Assembly: GCF_002086125.1 (NCBI RefSeq)
Contig: NZ_MVHG01000009.1
Location: 38,603 to 102,602, forward strand
DNA from: Mycobacterium arosiense ATCC BAA-1401 = DSM 45069
GTDB taxonomy: Bacteria; Actinomycetota; Actinomycetes; Mycobacteriales; Mycobacteriaceae
Direction of reading: 5' to 3'
DNA: 64,000 nt
In this document: piece by piece, positions 53,428 through 62,732 of the stretch
Position numbering within the stretch: position 1 is the stretch's first letter
Layout: each line of letters opens with the position of its first letter
The notes under the pieces: generated by a model
Told to the model about the DNA's origin: nothing
Seen by the model: the letters and a program-made list of their open reading frames with translations, nothing else
Databases searched by the model: none
Made by a program: the position numbers and the translations under genes

Positions 53428-53457
53428 GCGCGAGTAGCCGGTCGACGGCTACCGCGC
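53428..53457. terminator. Hairpin terminator between convergent genes
   Basis: GCGCG and GTAGCCG (53428-53440, one bulged A) pair with CGGCTAC and CGCGC (53446-53457) around the loop GTCGA, giving a 12-bp stem. It lies between the 74-residue gene and the DUF899 gene, which converge on it. There is no T-run. Confidence 0.65.
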
Positions 53458-53515
53458 ATTCGCGTTCTCGGGCTCTGTAACCGGCGCGCGAAACGCGCCA
53501 AAATTGCTGCGGTGC

Positions 53516-54253
53516 TTAGCTTTCGCGCGGCGGCCGGATGTCGTTGGGATCGTTGGGGTCCGGCTCGCCGAACCAGCGTGACGGCTCGTGCACGCCGTAC
53601 GCGTCGTTCCAGTCCCACCACTCGTAGGGGGCGCTCTGCGGGTAGCCCTGCGGCGAATCCTCCCAGTTTTCCTGGCGTCCCAGCGCGGTCATGTCGAGCA
53701 AGCTCCACGTCGTTCCGAGCGCCTCGTCGCCGCGATTGTTGATGAAGTAGGTGCGGAACACCCGATCGCCGTAATGGATGAAGGCGTTGGTGCCGTGCCA
53801 TTCGTCCACGCCGGAATCGCTATCGAATTGATCGGTGATGGTGTACCACGGCATCTTCCAGCCCATCCGCGCCTTGAGTCGCTCGATGTCGGCCTGCTGT
53901 GCGCGCGAAGCGAACACCAGCGTGGTGTCACGGGCGTTGAGGTGGGCCAGGTTGCCGACGTGGTCGGCGATCATCGAGCACCCTCGGCAGGCATGGTCGG
54001 GCCAGCCGTGGATGTCGGGCCCGTAGAAGGCGCGATAGACGATGAGTTGACGCCGGCCCTGGAACAGGCCCAGCAGGTCGACCCTGCCCTCGGGTCCCTC
54101 GAATTGGTAGGTGGAGTCGACGGCCGTCCACGGCATGCGGCGCCGCATGGCCGCGAGCGCGTCATGGGCCCGGGTGAGTTCCTTCTCCTTGGCCAGCAGT
54201 TCCTGGTGCGCGCTCGCCCACTGCTCGGCCGACACGATCGGCGGTGTGTTCAT
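53516..54253 (-). CDS. DUF899 thioredoxin-like protein
   Basis: This 245-residue protein matches the DUF899 pattern: an N-terminal helix EQWASAHQELLAKEKELTRAHDALAAMRRRMPW, then LLGLFQGRRQLIVYRAFYG, the cysteine pair CRGCSMIADHVG near residue 89, and a C-terminal WWDWNDAYGVHEPSRWFGEPDPNDP. The fold is thioredoxin-like but the reaction is not established. GAGAGG lies 7 bp before the ATG. It is 26 bp downstream of an SDR gene in the same direction, so they are probably co-transcribed. Confidence 0.9.
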   Translation of the reverse strand: MNTPPIVSAEQWASAHQELLAKEKELTRAHDALAAMRRRMPWTAVDSTYQFEGPEGRVDLLGLFQGRRQLIVYRAFYGPDIHGWPDHACRGCSMIADHVGNLAHLNARDTTLVFASRAQQADIERLKARMGWKMPWYTITDQFDSDSGVDEWHGTNAFIHYGDRVFRTYFINNRGDEALGTTWSLLDMTALGRQENWEDSPQGYPQSAPYEWWDWNDAYGVHEPSRWFGEPDPNDPNDIRPPRES

Positions 54254-54279
54254 CACTGTGCCTCTCAATGGCTAGATGT

Positions 54280-55050
54280 TCAGGTCAGCGGCGAAAGACC
54301 GGCGGCGGTGAGCAGGTAGGCGTCGTGGTCGCCGGCGGCGCCGGTGGCGATCTCGAGCACCGATTTGCCCACCTGTTCGGCGGTGAGCGCGGGCCCGGCG
54401 GCCTGCACGAAGGAGTCGATGTCGACGCCTTGTCGCTCGGCGTAGGCCGCGACGGCGGCCGCGCCCAAGTCGGTGGCCGGCGTCAAGCGCGGCAGCACGG
54501 CGGTGAAGCCGATCCCGAGGCCCGCGCGTTGCGATTCGGTGGCGGCGTAGCTGGTGATGAAGCTGACGGTCGCCTTCGCCCCCGCATAGCCTCCAGACAG
54601 CGGTGATCCGTTCACCGCGGCGCCGCTGGACATCACGATCACCGAACTGCCCGGCGCCAGCGGGTGCCGCAGGACACGGTGAACCCAGTGAAACGCCTGC
54701 GCGACGTCGGAGTTCCAGTTCGCGCCGAACGTCTCCCAGGTCTGCTCCTGCAACGGCGCCATCCGCGGCGTCGCGCCGGCGCATAACACCAGTGTGCGCG
54801 GCCGGTATTCGTCGATCAGGCGGTCGGCCGTGGCCGGGTCGGTGGCGTCGGCCACCACGGGGGTGAAGGCGTCGCCGAGCCGGGTGCGCACCTCCTCGAG
54901 TTGTGATCGGGTGCGCGCGACGCCGGCGACCCGCGCGCCGGCCGCCACCAACGCGGCGGCGATGGCGCGGCCGAACCCGCGGCCCGCGCCGGTCACGATG
55001 GCGGTGGTGTCGGCGAGCCCGTCGGCGTGGGCGGTGCGGGACTGGTTCAT
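54280..55050 (-). CDS. Short-chain dehydrogenase/reductase
   Basis: This 256-residue SDR has TAIVTGAGRGFGRAIAAALVAAGARV at residues 16-41, LCAGATPRM in the NNAG position, SSGAAVNGSPLSGGYAGAKATVSF with the Tyr-x3-Lys pair, and no clear C-terminal VDGG motif, which is unusual for the family. The substrate is unknown. It diverges from the ECF sigma factor gene over 158 bp and leads into the DUF899 gene, so it may be a target of that sigma factor. Confidence 0.88.
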   Translation of the reverse strand: MNQSRTAHADGLADTTAIVTGAGRGFGRAIAAALVAAGARVAGVARTRSQLEEVRTRLGDAFTPVVADATDPATADRLIDEYRPRTLVLCAGATPRMAPLQEQTWETFGANWNSDVAQAFHWVHRVLRHPLAPGSSVIVMSSGAAVNGSPLSGGYAGAKATVSFITSYAATESQRAGLGIGFTAVLPRLTPATDLGAAAVAAYAERQGVDIDSFVQAAGPALTAEQVGKSVLEIATGAAGDHDAYLLTAAGLSPLT

Positions 55051-55165
55051 GGTGTTCTCGCTCTCTGCTGTGGGTGCTGCGGCCGGGCCGCATCTTCACT
55101 AATTCAGATACGGCGCGGCGGCCGGCTTCATCGCGCGCGGCCCGATGAATTTCGGTTGCCCGATG

Positions 55166-55177
55166 TCTCTAAGGGAG
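55166..55177 (+). promoter_or_regulatory. 12-bp motif shared by the sigma factor and ctpI upstream regions (copy 1)
   Basis: TCTCTAAGGGAG ends 31 bp before the sigma factor start. The identical 12-mer occurs at 56208-56219 upstream of ctpI. Two exact copies in intergenic spans of about 160 bp are unlikely by chance. It may be a shared promoter or operator element. Confidence 0.45.
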
Positions 55178-55208
55178 TAGGTTCTTCACCCACCGATAGG
55201 AGAGGCTC

Positions 55209-56165
55209 GTGCCGGCGCAGGAGGATTTCGTCGAGCAGGCGGCGCCTTTTCGTGCCGAGCTGATCGCGCACTGCTATCGCATGCTGGGTTCGGTGCACGA
55301 CGCCGAAGACCTCGTCCAGGAGACGTACCTGCGGGGCTGGCGCGGCTATCGGGCGTTCGAGGAACGCGCGGCGTTGAAAACGTGGCTGTATCGCATCGCC
55401 ACCAACGCCTGCCTGCGAGCGCTGGAGAATCGCGCCCGGCGCGTGCTGCCGATGGGCGTGGGCGACGGATCTGTCGATCCCGACGCAGATTTCAACGCGA
55501 AGGCCGGCGCGCACGCCTGGCTCGAGCCGATGCCCGACGCGATGATGTTCAAGAGCCCCGAAGACGACCTGACCGCAAAGCAGAGCGTGCGGCTGGCCGT
55601 GATGACCGCCCTTCAGGAGCTTCCGGCGCGGCAGCGCGCCGTGCTGATCCTGCGCGACGTCGTGCAGTTCAGCGCCGCCGAGGTTGCCGAGCTCCTCGAG
55701 ACCACGCCCGCGGCGGTCAACAGTTCGCTGCAGCGCGCCCGGGCCCGCCTTGCCGAACTCTCGCCCGCCGAGGACACCATGTCCGAACCCGGCGATGCCG
55801 AGCGCCGCGAGCTGCTCGACCGGTATTGCGCGGCATTCGAAAACGCGGACATGGCGGCTCTGACGGCGCTGCTGCAAGCGGACGTCAAGCTTGAAATGCC
55901 GCCTATGCCAGTGTGGTTCACCGGTCGGGACGCCGTGCTGCGGTTCCTCGCCCGACGCGCCCTAGCCCCGCCCGGCGACATCGTGATGGTCCCGACAGCC
56001 GCGAATGCGCAACCCGCCGTTGCCGAATACCGGCGCAGCGCCGACGGGGCGATGCGGGCGCATTCCATTCACGTCTTGACCACCGGCGCCACCGGCGTCG
56101 CGAGCATCACCGTCTTCCTCGACGCCGGGTTGTTTCCCACGTTTGGTTTGTCGGCAACCCGGTAA
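55209..56165 (+). CDS. ECF sigma factor with SnoaL-like C-terminal domain (SigG/SigX5 type)
   Basis: This 318-residue protein has sigma region 2 (FRAELIAHCYRMLGSVHDAEDLVQETYLRGWRGY, residues 14-47), a linker, region 4 (LQELPARQRAVLILRDVVQFSAAEVAELLETT, about 137-168) and a C-terminal NTF2/SnoaL-like domain (from about 200). In this group the tail regulates activity, replacing a separate anti-sigma factor. AGGAGAGG lies 8 bp before the GTG. It is flanked by a divergent SDR-DUF899 pair and followed by ctpI; either could be a target. Confidence 0.93.
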   Translation: MPAQEDFVEQAAPFRAELIAHCYRMLGSVHDAEDLVQETYLRGWRGYRAFEERAALKTWLYRIATNACLRALENRARRVLPMGVGDGSVDPDADFNAKAGAHAWLEPMPDAMMFKSPEDDLTAKQSVRLAVMTALQELPARQRAVLILRDVVQFSAAEVAELLETTPAAVNSSLQRARARLAELSPAEDTMSEPGDAERRELLDRYCAAFENADMAALTALLQADVKLEMPPMPVWFTGRDAVLRFLARRALAPPGDIVMVPTAANAQPAVAEYRRSADGAMRAHSIHVLTTGATGVASITVFLDAGLFPTFGLSATR

Positions 56166-56207
56166 CCTTGGAGCAGGGACGTAATCGCACCCCTTTCTCT
56201 CTAAGGG

Positions 56208-56219
56208 AGGCCCGACCTG
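56208..56219 (+). promoter_or_regulatory. 12-bp motif shared by the sigma factor and ctpI upstream regions (copy 2)
   Basis: TCTCTAAGGGAG lies 106 bp before the ctpI start. A short inverted repeat, GTGGAC-AG-GTCCAC (56265-56278), follows between this motif and the gene and may be an additional operator for ctpI. Confidence 0.4.
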
Positions 56220-56325
56220 CATCGTCATCGGTGTCGTCGCACGGTTTACCTTCCCGGCCGTGGTGTGGACAGGTCCACCACACGTCAGGATCATTAGGCG
56301 CGGTAGACGTAGTGAAGGGTGACGA

Positions 56326-59300
56326 GTGAAGATTCCCGGCGTTTCCAGCGTCGTCGCGGGCATGGCCGGCGGAGCCGCGCAGGTGGTGCGGGCCGGTGTG
56401 TCCACCGCCGCGGGGGCGGCGGGCGCGCTGCAGACGTTGGCCAGTCCGGTAACCGACCTCGCCGGCCCGGTCATCGACTCGATTGCTCAAACGACGGGCC
56501 GGGCGATCGGACTGAACGGTTCGTCCGGCGGCTCCCCCGCCGAGATATTGCCGCCGGTGCGCTGGCACAGCGGAAACCGAGTGCACCTGGATCTGGATCC
56601 GCTGCTGCCCTTCCCGCGTTGGCACGAGTACGCGCCCGCCGTGGAGGAGCCGGTGCGCCGGATCCCGGGTGTGGCCAAGGCCCATGTCGAGGGCTCGCTG
56701 GGCCGCTTGGTGGTGGAGCTGTCCGACGATGCGGACGGCCACGCGGTCCTGGACGAGCTGCGCGCCACGGTCTCCTCGATCGCCTCGGACATCACCTGGT
56801 CGAAGTCGGAGTCATCGCCGATGTCCGCGCCGTTCGCCGACCCGGGCAACCCGCTGGCCATCTTGGTGCCCCTGACCGCGGCCGCAATGGATGTCGTCGC
56901 GATGGGGGCCGCGGTCACCGGATGGGTGACCCGGTTGCCGGCCGCGCCGCAGACCACCCGGGCCGCGGCCGCCCTCATCAACCATCAACCGCGGATGGTC
57001 GCGATCCTGGAGGCGCGGTTGGGCCGGGTCGGCACCGACATCGCGCTGGCCGCTACGACGGCCGCCGCCCACGGTTTGACGCAATCGTTCGGCACACCGC
57101 TGCTGGATCTGACGCAACGCACGCTGCAGGTCTCCGAGGCGTCGGCGCACCGCCGCGTGTGGCGCGACCGCGAACCGCAGCTGGCCTCCCCCGAGCGGCC
57201 GCAGGCCCCGGTTGTGCCCGTCATCTCCTCGGCCAAGTCGGAGGTGCCCCGGCACAGCTGGGCCGCGGCGGCCGCCGGCGAGGCCTCCCACGTCGTGGTC
57301 GGCGGCACCATCGACGCCGCGATGGACAAGGCGAAAGGCTCGATGGCCGGGCCGGTGGAAAGCTACGTCGATTCGGCGGCCAACGGCTCGCTGATCGCCG
57401 CGGTCAGCGCGCTGGTCGCCGGCGGCGGCACCGAAGACGCGGCCGCGGCCATCGAAGCCGGGGTGCCCAGGGCCGCGCACATGGGCCGCCAGGCGTTCGC
57501 GGCGATATTGGGCCGCGGGCTCGCCAATTCCGGGCAACTGGTCCTCGACCCGGGCGCGCTGCGCCGCCTGGACCGGGTGAAGGTGGTCGTCATCGACGGC
57601 GCCGCGCTGCGCGGCGATCACCGCGCGGTCTTGCGGGTCCGCGGAGACGCTCCCGGCTGGGACGACGACCGGGTCTACGAGGTGGCCGACGCGCTGCTGC
57701 ACGGTGAAGAGGCACCCGAGCCCGACGCCGACGAGCTACCCGCGACCGGCGCTCGGCTGAAATGGGTTCGCACCCAAGGACCTTCGGCGACGCCCGCGCA
57801 GGGCCTGGAGAGGGCCGAGCTGATCGTCGACGGCGAGTGCGTCGGCCGCGTCGACGTGGGCTGGGAGGTCGATCCCTACGCGATCCCGCTCTTTCAGACC
57901 GCGAACCGCACCGGCGCGCGGGTGGTACTACGCCACGTCGCGGGCACCGAGGACCTCACCGCCAGCGTCGGCACCACGCACCCGCCCGGCACGCCGCTGC
58001 TCAACGTCGTCCGCGAGCTGCGCGCCGACCGTGGACCGGTGTTGCTGATCACCGCGTTGCATCGGGACTTCGCCTCGACCGACACCCTAGCGGCGCTCGC
58101 GATCGCCGATATCGGTGTGGCCCTTGATGATCCGCGCGCCGCCACGGCGTGGACCGCCGACATCATCACCGGCACCGATCTGGCCGACGCGGTGCGCATC
58201 CTCTCGGCGATCCCCGTGGCCCGGTCGGCCAGCGAATCGGCGGTGCACCTGGCGCAGGGCGGAACCACACTGGCCGGTCTGCTGCTGGTCACCGGTGAAC
58301 AGGAGGCGGGCACCAGCCCGGTGAGCTTCCGCCGCTGGCTCAACCCGGTCAATGCCGCCGCGGCCACCGCGCTGCTGGCGGCAACCCTCTCAGCCGCCCG
58401 GGTGCTCCGGCTGCCGGACCCCACACCACAACCGCTGACCGCCTGGCATGCACTGGATCCCGAGATCGTCTACTCGCGGCTGGCCGGCGGCGCGCGGCCG
58501 ATAGCCGTCGAGACCGAGCCGTCCTGGCGGCGCCGCCTCGACGACCTGTCGTACAGCCCGGCATTGCAGCCCCTGCGCAAGCCCCTGCACAACGCGGTTC
58601 GGCTGGCGGCCGCCACCCGCACCGAGCTCGCCGATCCGCTGACCCCCATCCTGGCCGTCGGCGCGGCGGCCTCGGCGATCGTCGGCAGCAACATCGACGC
58701 GCTGCTGGTCGCCGGCGTCATGACCGTCAACGCGATAACCGGTGGGGCGCAACGGCTCCGGGCCGAGTCGGCCGCCGCCGAGCTGTTCGCCGAGCAGGAC
58801 CAGCTGGTGCGCCGGGTGATTGTCCCGGCCGTCGCGACGACCCGCCGCCGGCTCGAGGCCGCCCGACACGCGACCCGCACGGTGACGGTGTCCGCCAAGT
58901 CGTTGCGGCCCGGCGACGTCATCGACCTGGCCGCACCGGAAGTGGTGCCCGCCGATGCCCGCCTGCTGATCGCCGAAGACCTCGAGGTCGACGAGTCCCT
59001 GCTGACCGGCGAATCGCTCCCGGTCGACAAGCAGGTGGATCCCGTCGCGGTCAATGACCCCGACCGCGCCAGCATGCTGTTCGAGGGCAGCACCATCGTC
59101 GCCGGGCATGCCCGGGCGATCGTGACCGCCACCGGGGTGGGCACCGCCGCACACCGCGCGATCTCGGCCGTGGCCGACGTGGAGACCGCGGCCGGAATTC
59201 AAGCCCGCCTGCGGGATCTAACCAGCAAGGTGCTGCCCCTGACGCTGGCCGGTGGCGCGACGGTGTCGGCGCTGGCGCTGCTGCGGCGCGCGACGCTGCG

Positions 59301-61158
59301 CCAGGCTGTCGCCGACGGCGTCGCGATCGCAGTGGCCGCCGTCCCCGAGGGCCTGCCCCTGGTGGCCACCCTGTCCCAGCTCTCGGCCGCCCAGCGGCTG
59401 ACCGCGCGCGGGGCCCTGGTCCGCGCGCCGCGCACCATCGAGGCGCTGGGCCGCGTCGACACCGTCTGTTTCGACAAGACCGGCACGCTCACCGAGAACC
59501 GGCTGCGCGTGGTGTGCGCGGTGCCCGACGACGTCGACCCGCACGATCCCTTCCCCAAGCTGACCGACCCGGAATCGGCCGGGCTGTTGCGGGCCGCGGC
59601 GCGCGCGTCGGCTCAGCCGCAGGAGGGCCAGGGGCATGCGCACGCCACCGACGAGGCGATCCTGATTGCGGCGAGTTCGCTGAACGGCCAGAGCGATTCG
59701 GACTGGGCGATGGTCGCGGAGGTGCCGTTCGAATCCAGCCGCGGCTTCGCCGCCGCGATCGGCACCGTGGGCCACGACAACGGCCAGCCCGAGGAGGCGC
59801 CGGTGCTGGTCCTCAAGGGGGCCCCCGAGGTCATCCTGCCGCGCTGCAGGTTCGCCGACCCGGAAGCCGACCGGGCGCGGGCCGAGGCGGTGGTGCATGG
59901 CCTTGCCGAGCAGGGGCTGCGGGTGCTCGCCGTGGCGCAGCGCGGCTGGAAGCACGAGACCGACGACGACGACACCGACGCCGACGCTGTGGACGCCGCG
60001 GCGAAGAACCTCGAGCTGCTCGGCTACGTCGGTTTGGCCGACACCGCACGGGCGTCGGCGCGTCCGCTGATCGAGGCGCTGGTGGACGCCGACCGCGACG
60101 TGGTGCTGATCACCGGCGACCACCCCGTGACCGCGCGGGCGATCGCCCGGCAGTTGGGCCTGCCAGAGGGCGCGCGAGTAATCACCGGCGCCGAACTCGC
60201 CGGCCTCGACGAGGACGCGTGCGCCAAGCTGGTCGCCGACGTGCAGGTGTTCGCCCGCGTCAGCCCGGAGCAGAAGGTGCAGATCGTGGCCGCCCTGCAG
60301 CGCAGCGGCCGGGTGACGGCGATGGTCGGGGACGGCGCCAACGACGCCGCCGCGATCCGGATGGCCGACGTCGGTATCGGGGTGAGCGGCCGCGGTTCCT
60401 CGGCCGCCCGCGGCGCCGCCGACATCGTGCTGACCGACGAGGATTTGGGCGTGCTGATGGACGCCCTGGTCGAGGGCCGCAGCATGTGGGCCGGCGTTCG
60501 CGACGCCGTCACCATCCTGGTCGGCGGCAACGTCGGTGAGGTGCTGTTCACCATCATCGGCACCGCCTTCGGCGCCGGGCGCGCCCCGGTGGGAACCCGT
60601 CAGCTGCTGTTGGTCAACCTGCTCACCGACATGTTCCCCGCGCTCGCGGTCGCCGTCACCTCGCAATACGTCGAACCCGACGAAGCCGAGTACGAATCGG
60701 CCGAGGCCGCCGAGGAGGCGCGCCGCCTGCACCGCCGCACCGTGCTCACCGGAGCCACGCCCTCGCTCGACGCCCCGCTGATGCGCCAGATCGTCACGCG
60801 CGGCGCCGTCACCGCCGCCGGGGCGACGGCCGCCTGGGCGATCGGACGCTGGACACCGGGCACCGAACGTCGCACGGCGACAATGGGTTTGACGGCGCTC
60901 GTGACGACGCAGCTGGCGCAGACGCTGCTGACACGCCGGCACAGCCCGCTCGTCCTGGCGACCGCCCTGGGCAGCGCCGGCGTCCTGGTCGGCATCGTGC
61001 AAACCCCGGTGATCAGTCAGTTCTTCGGGTGCACGCCGCTGGGGCCGGTCGCCTGGTCCGGAGTGCTGGGTTCGACGGCGGGGGCCACCGCGATCTCGGC
61101 GCTGGCACCCAATTGGCTGGCCAAGCAGGTCGCCGCCTTGGAGCCCGGCGAAGAGTGA
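56326..61158 (+). CDS. ctpI: Very large cation-translocating P-type ATPase CtpI (Rv0107c-like)
   Basis: This 1610-residue membrane ATPase is about twice the usual size. The C-terminal 900 residues hold the complete machine: LLTGESLPVD (actuator, about 895), VPEGLPLVATL in TM4, phosphorylation site CFDKTGTLTENR with Asp1050, and MVGDGANDAAAIRMADVG near 1336. PEGLP and the TGES form place it near P2-type pumps rather than heavy-metal P1B pumps, and there is no CPx or N-terminal CxxC. The N-terminal 700 residues contain extra hydrophobic stretches and heavy-metal-domain-like pieces of unknown role. The transported ion is unknown. Its start GTG follows AAGGGTGA. Confidence 0.95.
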   Translation: MKIPGVSSVVAGMAGGAAQVVRAGVSTAAGAAGALQTLASPVTDLAGPVIDSIAQTTGRAIGLNGSSGGSPAEILPPVRWHSGNRVHLDLDPLLPFPRWHEYAPAVEEPVRRIPGVAKAHVEGSLGRLVVELSDDADGHAVLDELRATVSSIASDITWSKSESSPMSAPFADPGNPLAILVPLTAAAMDVVAMGAAVTGWVTRLPAAPQTTRAAAALINHQPRMVAILEARLGRVGTDIALAATTAAAHGLTQSFGTPLLDLTQRTLQVSEASAHRRVWRDREPQLASPERPQAPVVPVISSAKSEVPRHSWAAAAAGEASHVVVGGTIDAAMDKAKGSMAGPVESYVDSAANGSLIAAVSALVAGGGTEDAAAAIEAGVPRAAHMGRQAFAAILGRGLANSGQLVLDPGALRRLDRVKVVVIDGAALRGDHRAVLRVRGDAPGWDDDRVYEVADALLHGEEAPEPDADELPATGARLKWVRTQGPSATPAQGLERAELIVDGECVGRVDVGWEVDPYAIPLFQTANRTGARVVLRHVAGTEDLTASVGTTHPPGTPLLNVVRELRADRGPVLLITALHRDFASTDTLAALAIADIGVALDDPRAATAWTADIITGTDLADAVRILSAIPVARSASESAVHLAQGGTTLAGLLLVTGEQEAGTSPVSFRRWLNPVNAAAATALLAATLSAARVLRLPDPTPQPLTAWHALDPEIVYSRLAGGARPIAVETEPSWRRRLDDLSYSPALQPLRKPLHNAVRLAAATRTELADPLTPILAVGAAASAIVGSNIDALLVAGVMTVNAITGGAQRLRAESAAAELFAEQDQLVRRVIVPAVATTRRRLEAARHATRTVTVSAKSLRPGDVIDLAAPEVVPADARLLIAEDLEVDESLLTGESLPVDKQVDPVAVNDPDRASMLFEGSTIVAGHARAIVTATGVGTAAHRAISAVADVETAAGIQARLRDLTSKVLPLTLAGGATVSALALLRRATLRQAVADGVAIAVAAVPEGLPLVATLSQLSAAQRLTARGALVRAPRTIEALGRVDTVCFDKTGTLTENRLRVVCAVPDDVDPHDPFPKLTDPESAGLLRAAARASAQPQEGQGHAHATDEAILIAASSLNGQSDSDWAMVAEVPFESSRGFAAAIGTVGHDNGQPEEAPVLVLKGAPEVILPRCRFADPEADRARAEAVVHGLAEQGLRVLAVAQRGWKHETDDDDTDADAVDAAAKNLELLGYVGLADTARASARPLIEALVDADRDVVLITGDHPVTARAIARQLGLPEGARVITGAELAGLDEDACAKLVADVQVFARVSPEQKVQIVAALQRSGRVTAMVGDGANDAAAIRMADVGIGVSGRGSSAARGAADIVLTDEDLGVLMDALVEGRSMWAGVRDAVTILVGGNVGEVLFTIIGTAFGAGRAPVGTRQLLLVNLLTDMFPALAVAVTSQYVEPDEAEYESAEAAEEARRLHRRTVLTGATPSLDAPLMRQIVTRGAVTAAGATAAWAIGRWTPGTERRTATMGLTALVTTQLAQTLLTRRHSPLVLATALGSAGVLVGIVQTPVISQFFGCTPLGPVAWSGVLGSTAGATAISALAPNWLAKQVAALEPGEE

Positions 61159-61166
61159 GCAAGCGT

Positions 61167-62732
61167 TCAGCCGGATAGCTCTCTGCGCAGCACCTTGCCG
61201 GTCGGGTTACGCGGAATGCTGTCCACGATGTTGATGTCGCGGGGCTGTTCGAAGCGAGAAACCCGACCCTTCAGATATTCGCGCAGCTCGTCCGCGTCGA
61301 TCCCGCTGCCCGGCCGCGTGACCACATACGCCGCCAGGCGCTGACCGAACCGTTCGTCGGGGACTCCGATGACCGCGTTCTCGACGACGGCGGGGTGCTC
61401 GGCGAGCGCGTTTTCGACCGCACGCGGGTAGACGTTCTCGCCGCCGGAGATGATCATGTCGTCTTCGCGGCCGACGATGAAGAGCCGGCCCGCGTTGTCC
61501 AGATAGCCCATGTCGCCGGTACTGGTCATGCCGTCGACGACGGCCTTGGCGGCGCCGTCGGTGTAGCCGTCGCTGGTCAGCTCGCCGCCGACGAAGATCC
61601 GCCCGGTGACCCGCGGCCCGACCGGCCGGTCGTTCTTGTCGAAGATCCGCACCGGGCATCCCACGACCGGTCTTCCGACGGTTTCGGGCGCTTCGCGCAG
61701 ATCGGCCGGCGTGGCCAGCGCACCGATACCGACCTCGGTGGAGCCGTAGCCGTTGTACAGGATGTCGCCGTAGGCATCCATGAACCGCTGGCCCAGCGTG
61801 GGGTCGAGGCGGTCGCCGCTGGAGATCACCGTCCGCAAGTAGGGCAGCGGATTTCGCGCCCGCACCCGCTCGGGCAGCTCCAGGATGCGCGCGAGCACCA
61901 CCGGCACCGCGGTGAAGGAGTCGGCGCGATGCAGCGACGCCTGGGCCAGCGCGGCTTCGGCGTCGAACTCCCGGCGCGTGAGCACGGTCCCCCCGAGCGC
62001 CAGGGTCAGCATCAGCATGCCCAGCCCCAATCCGTGAAACATGGGCATTGCCACCGAGATTCGCGACGCGGCGCGCAGTCGGGTGCGATCGAGGATGGTC
62101 ACCCACACGCCCACCGCGGAGCGCATCTGCGGTGTGCGGGGCACCCCTTTGGGTGTGCCGGTGGTGCCCGATGTCAGCAGCACGATGCGGCCGGGGGCGG
62201 CGACTTGCGGTCTGCGGGCGCCCTCGTCGGTGCCGGCCGTCGCCGGATCGACGGTGCCGACCGATTCGTCCGCGGCCCGCAGCCGCCCGCCGAACTCGCT
62301 CTCGGCGACCACGGTGGAGATGCGGTGCGCTTGCAGCGCCGCCGCCAGCGCGTCGCTGCGGAACTCCGTACTCATCGGGACGACATCGGCGCCCCGCAGG
62401 GCGGCGGCGAACACACCCGCCACGAAACCCCGTCCGTTGCGGCACATCACCCCGACCGCCTGCCCGGGTGCGACGCCGTCGTCGGCCAACCGCCGGGCCA
62501 GCGACTCGGTCACTTGCTGCAGCTGGCGATAGCTCAGCGCGCCGTCGTCGTCGACGATCGCCGTGCGGTCGGGCCAACGGGCCGTCGTGACCGCCAGCAG
62601 CGTGTAGGGATTGGTACCGCCCCGGCGTAGCTCGCGAAGAAGCCGGAACCCCGCGAGCGGCGCCGGCGGACTCAACAGGCCCGAGCGCAGCAGGGCCCGG
62701 GCGGCGGTGGGAATCACCCGGTCATTCGTCAT
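61167..62732 (-). CDS. Fatty-acyl-CoA synthetase, FadD12-like
   Basis: This 521-residue ANL enzyme has LLTSGTTGTPKGVPRTPQM near residue 183, YGSTEVGIG, MTSTGDMGYLD, the hinge REDDMIISGGENVYPRAVE and the A10 lysine in RNPTGKVLRREL. It resembles FadD12 of M. tuberculosis. It would activate a fatty acid with ATP and CoA. The ATG overlaps the 3' end of the upstream SDR gene by 11 bp, so the two are co-translated. It converges with ctpI (stops 8 bp apart). Confidence 0.9.
   Translation of the reverse strand: MTNDRVIPTAARALLRSGLLSPPAPLAGFRLLRELRRGGTNPYTLLAVTTARWPDRTAIVDDDGALSYRQLQQVTESLARRLADDGVAPGQAVGVMCRNGRGFVAGVFAAALRGADVVPMSTEFRSDALAAALQAHRISTVVAESEFGGRLRAADESVGTVDPATAGTDEGARRPQVAAPGRIVLLTSGTTGTPKGVPRTPQMRSAVGVWVTILDRTRLRAASRISVAMPMFHGLGLGMLMLTLALGGTVLTRREFDAEAALAQASLHRADSFTAVPVVLARILELPERVRARNPLPYLRTVISSGDRLDPTLGQRFMDAYGDILYNGYGSTEVGIGALATPADLREAPETVGRPVVGCPVRIFDKNDRPVGPRVTGRIFVGGELTSDGYTDGAAKAVVDGMTSTGDMGYLDNAGRLFIVGREDDMIISGGENVYPRAVENALAEHPAVVENAVIGVPDERFGQRLAAYVVTRPGSGIDADELREYLKGRVSRFEQPRDINIVDSIPRNPTGKVLRRELSG

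Noticed and set aside
59218..61002. 594-codon open frame opposite the C-terminal part of ctpI
   Set aside because: It is a composition shadow of the P-type ATPase core; the translation is His/Gly/Gln/Arg repeats with no family signal.
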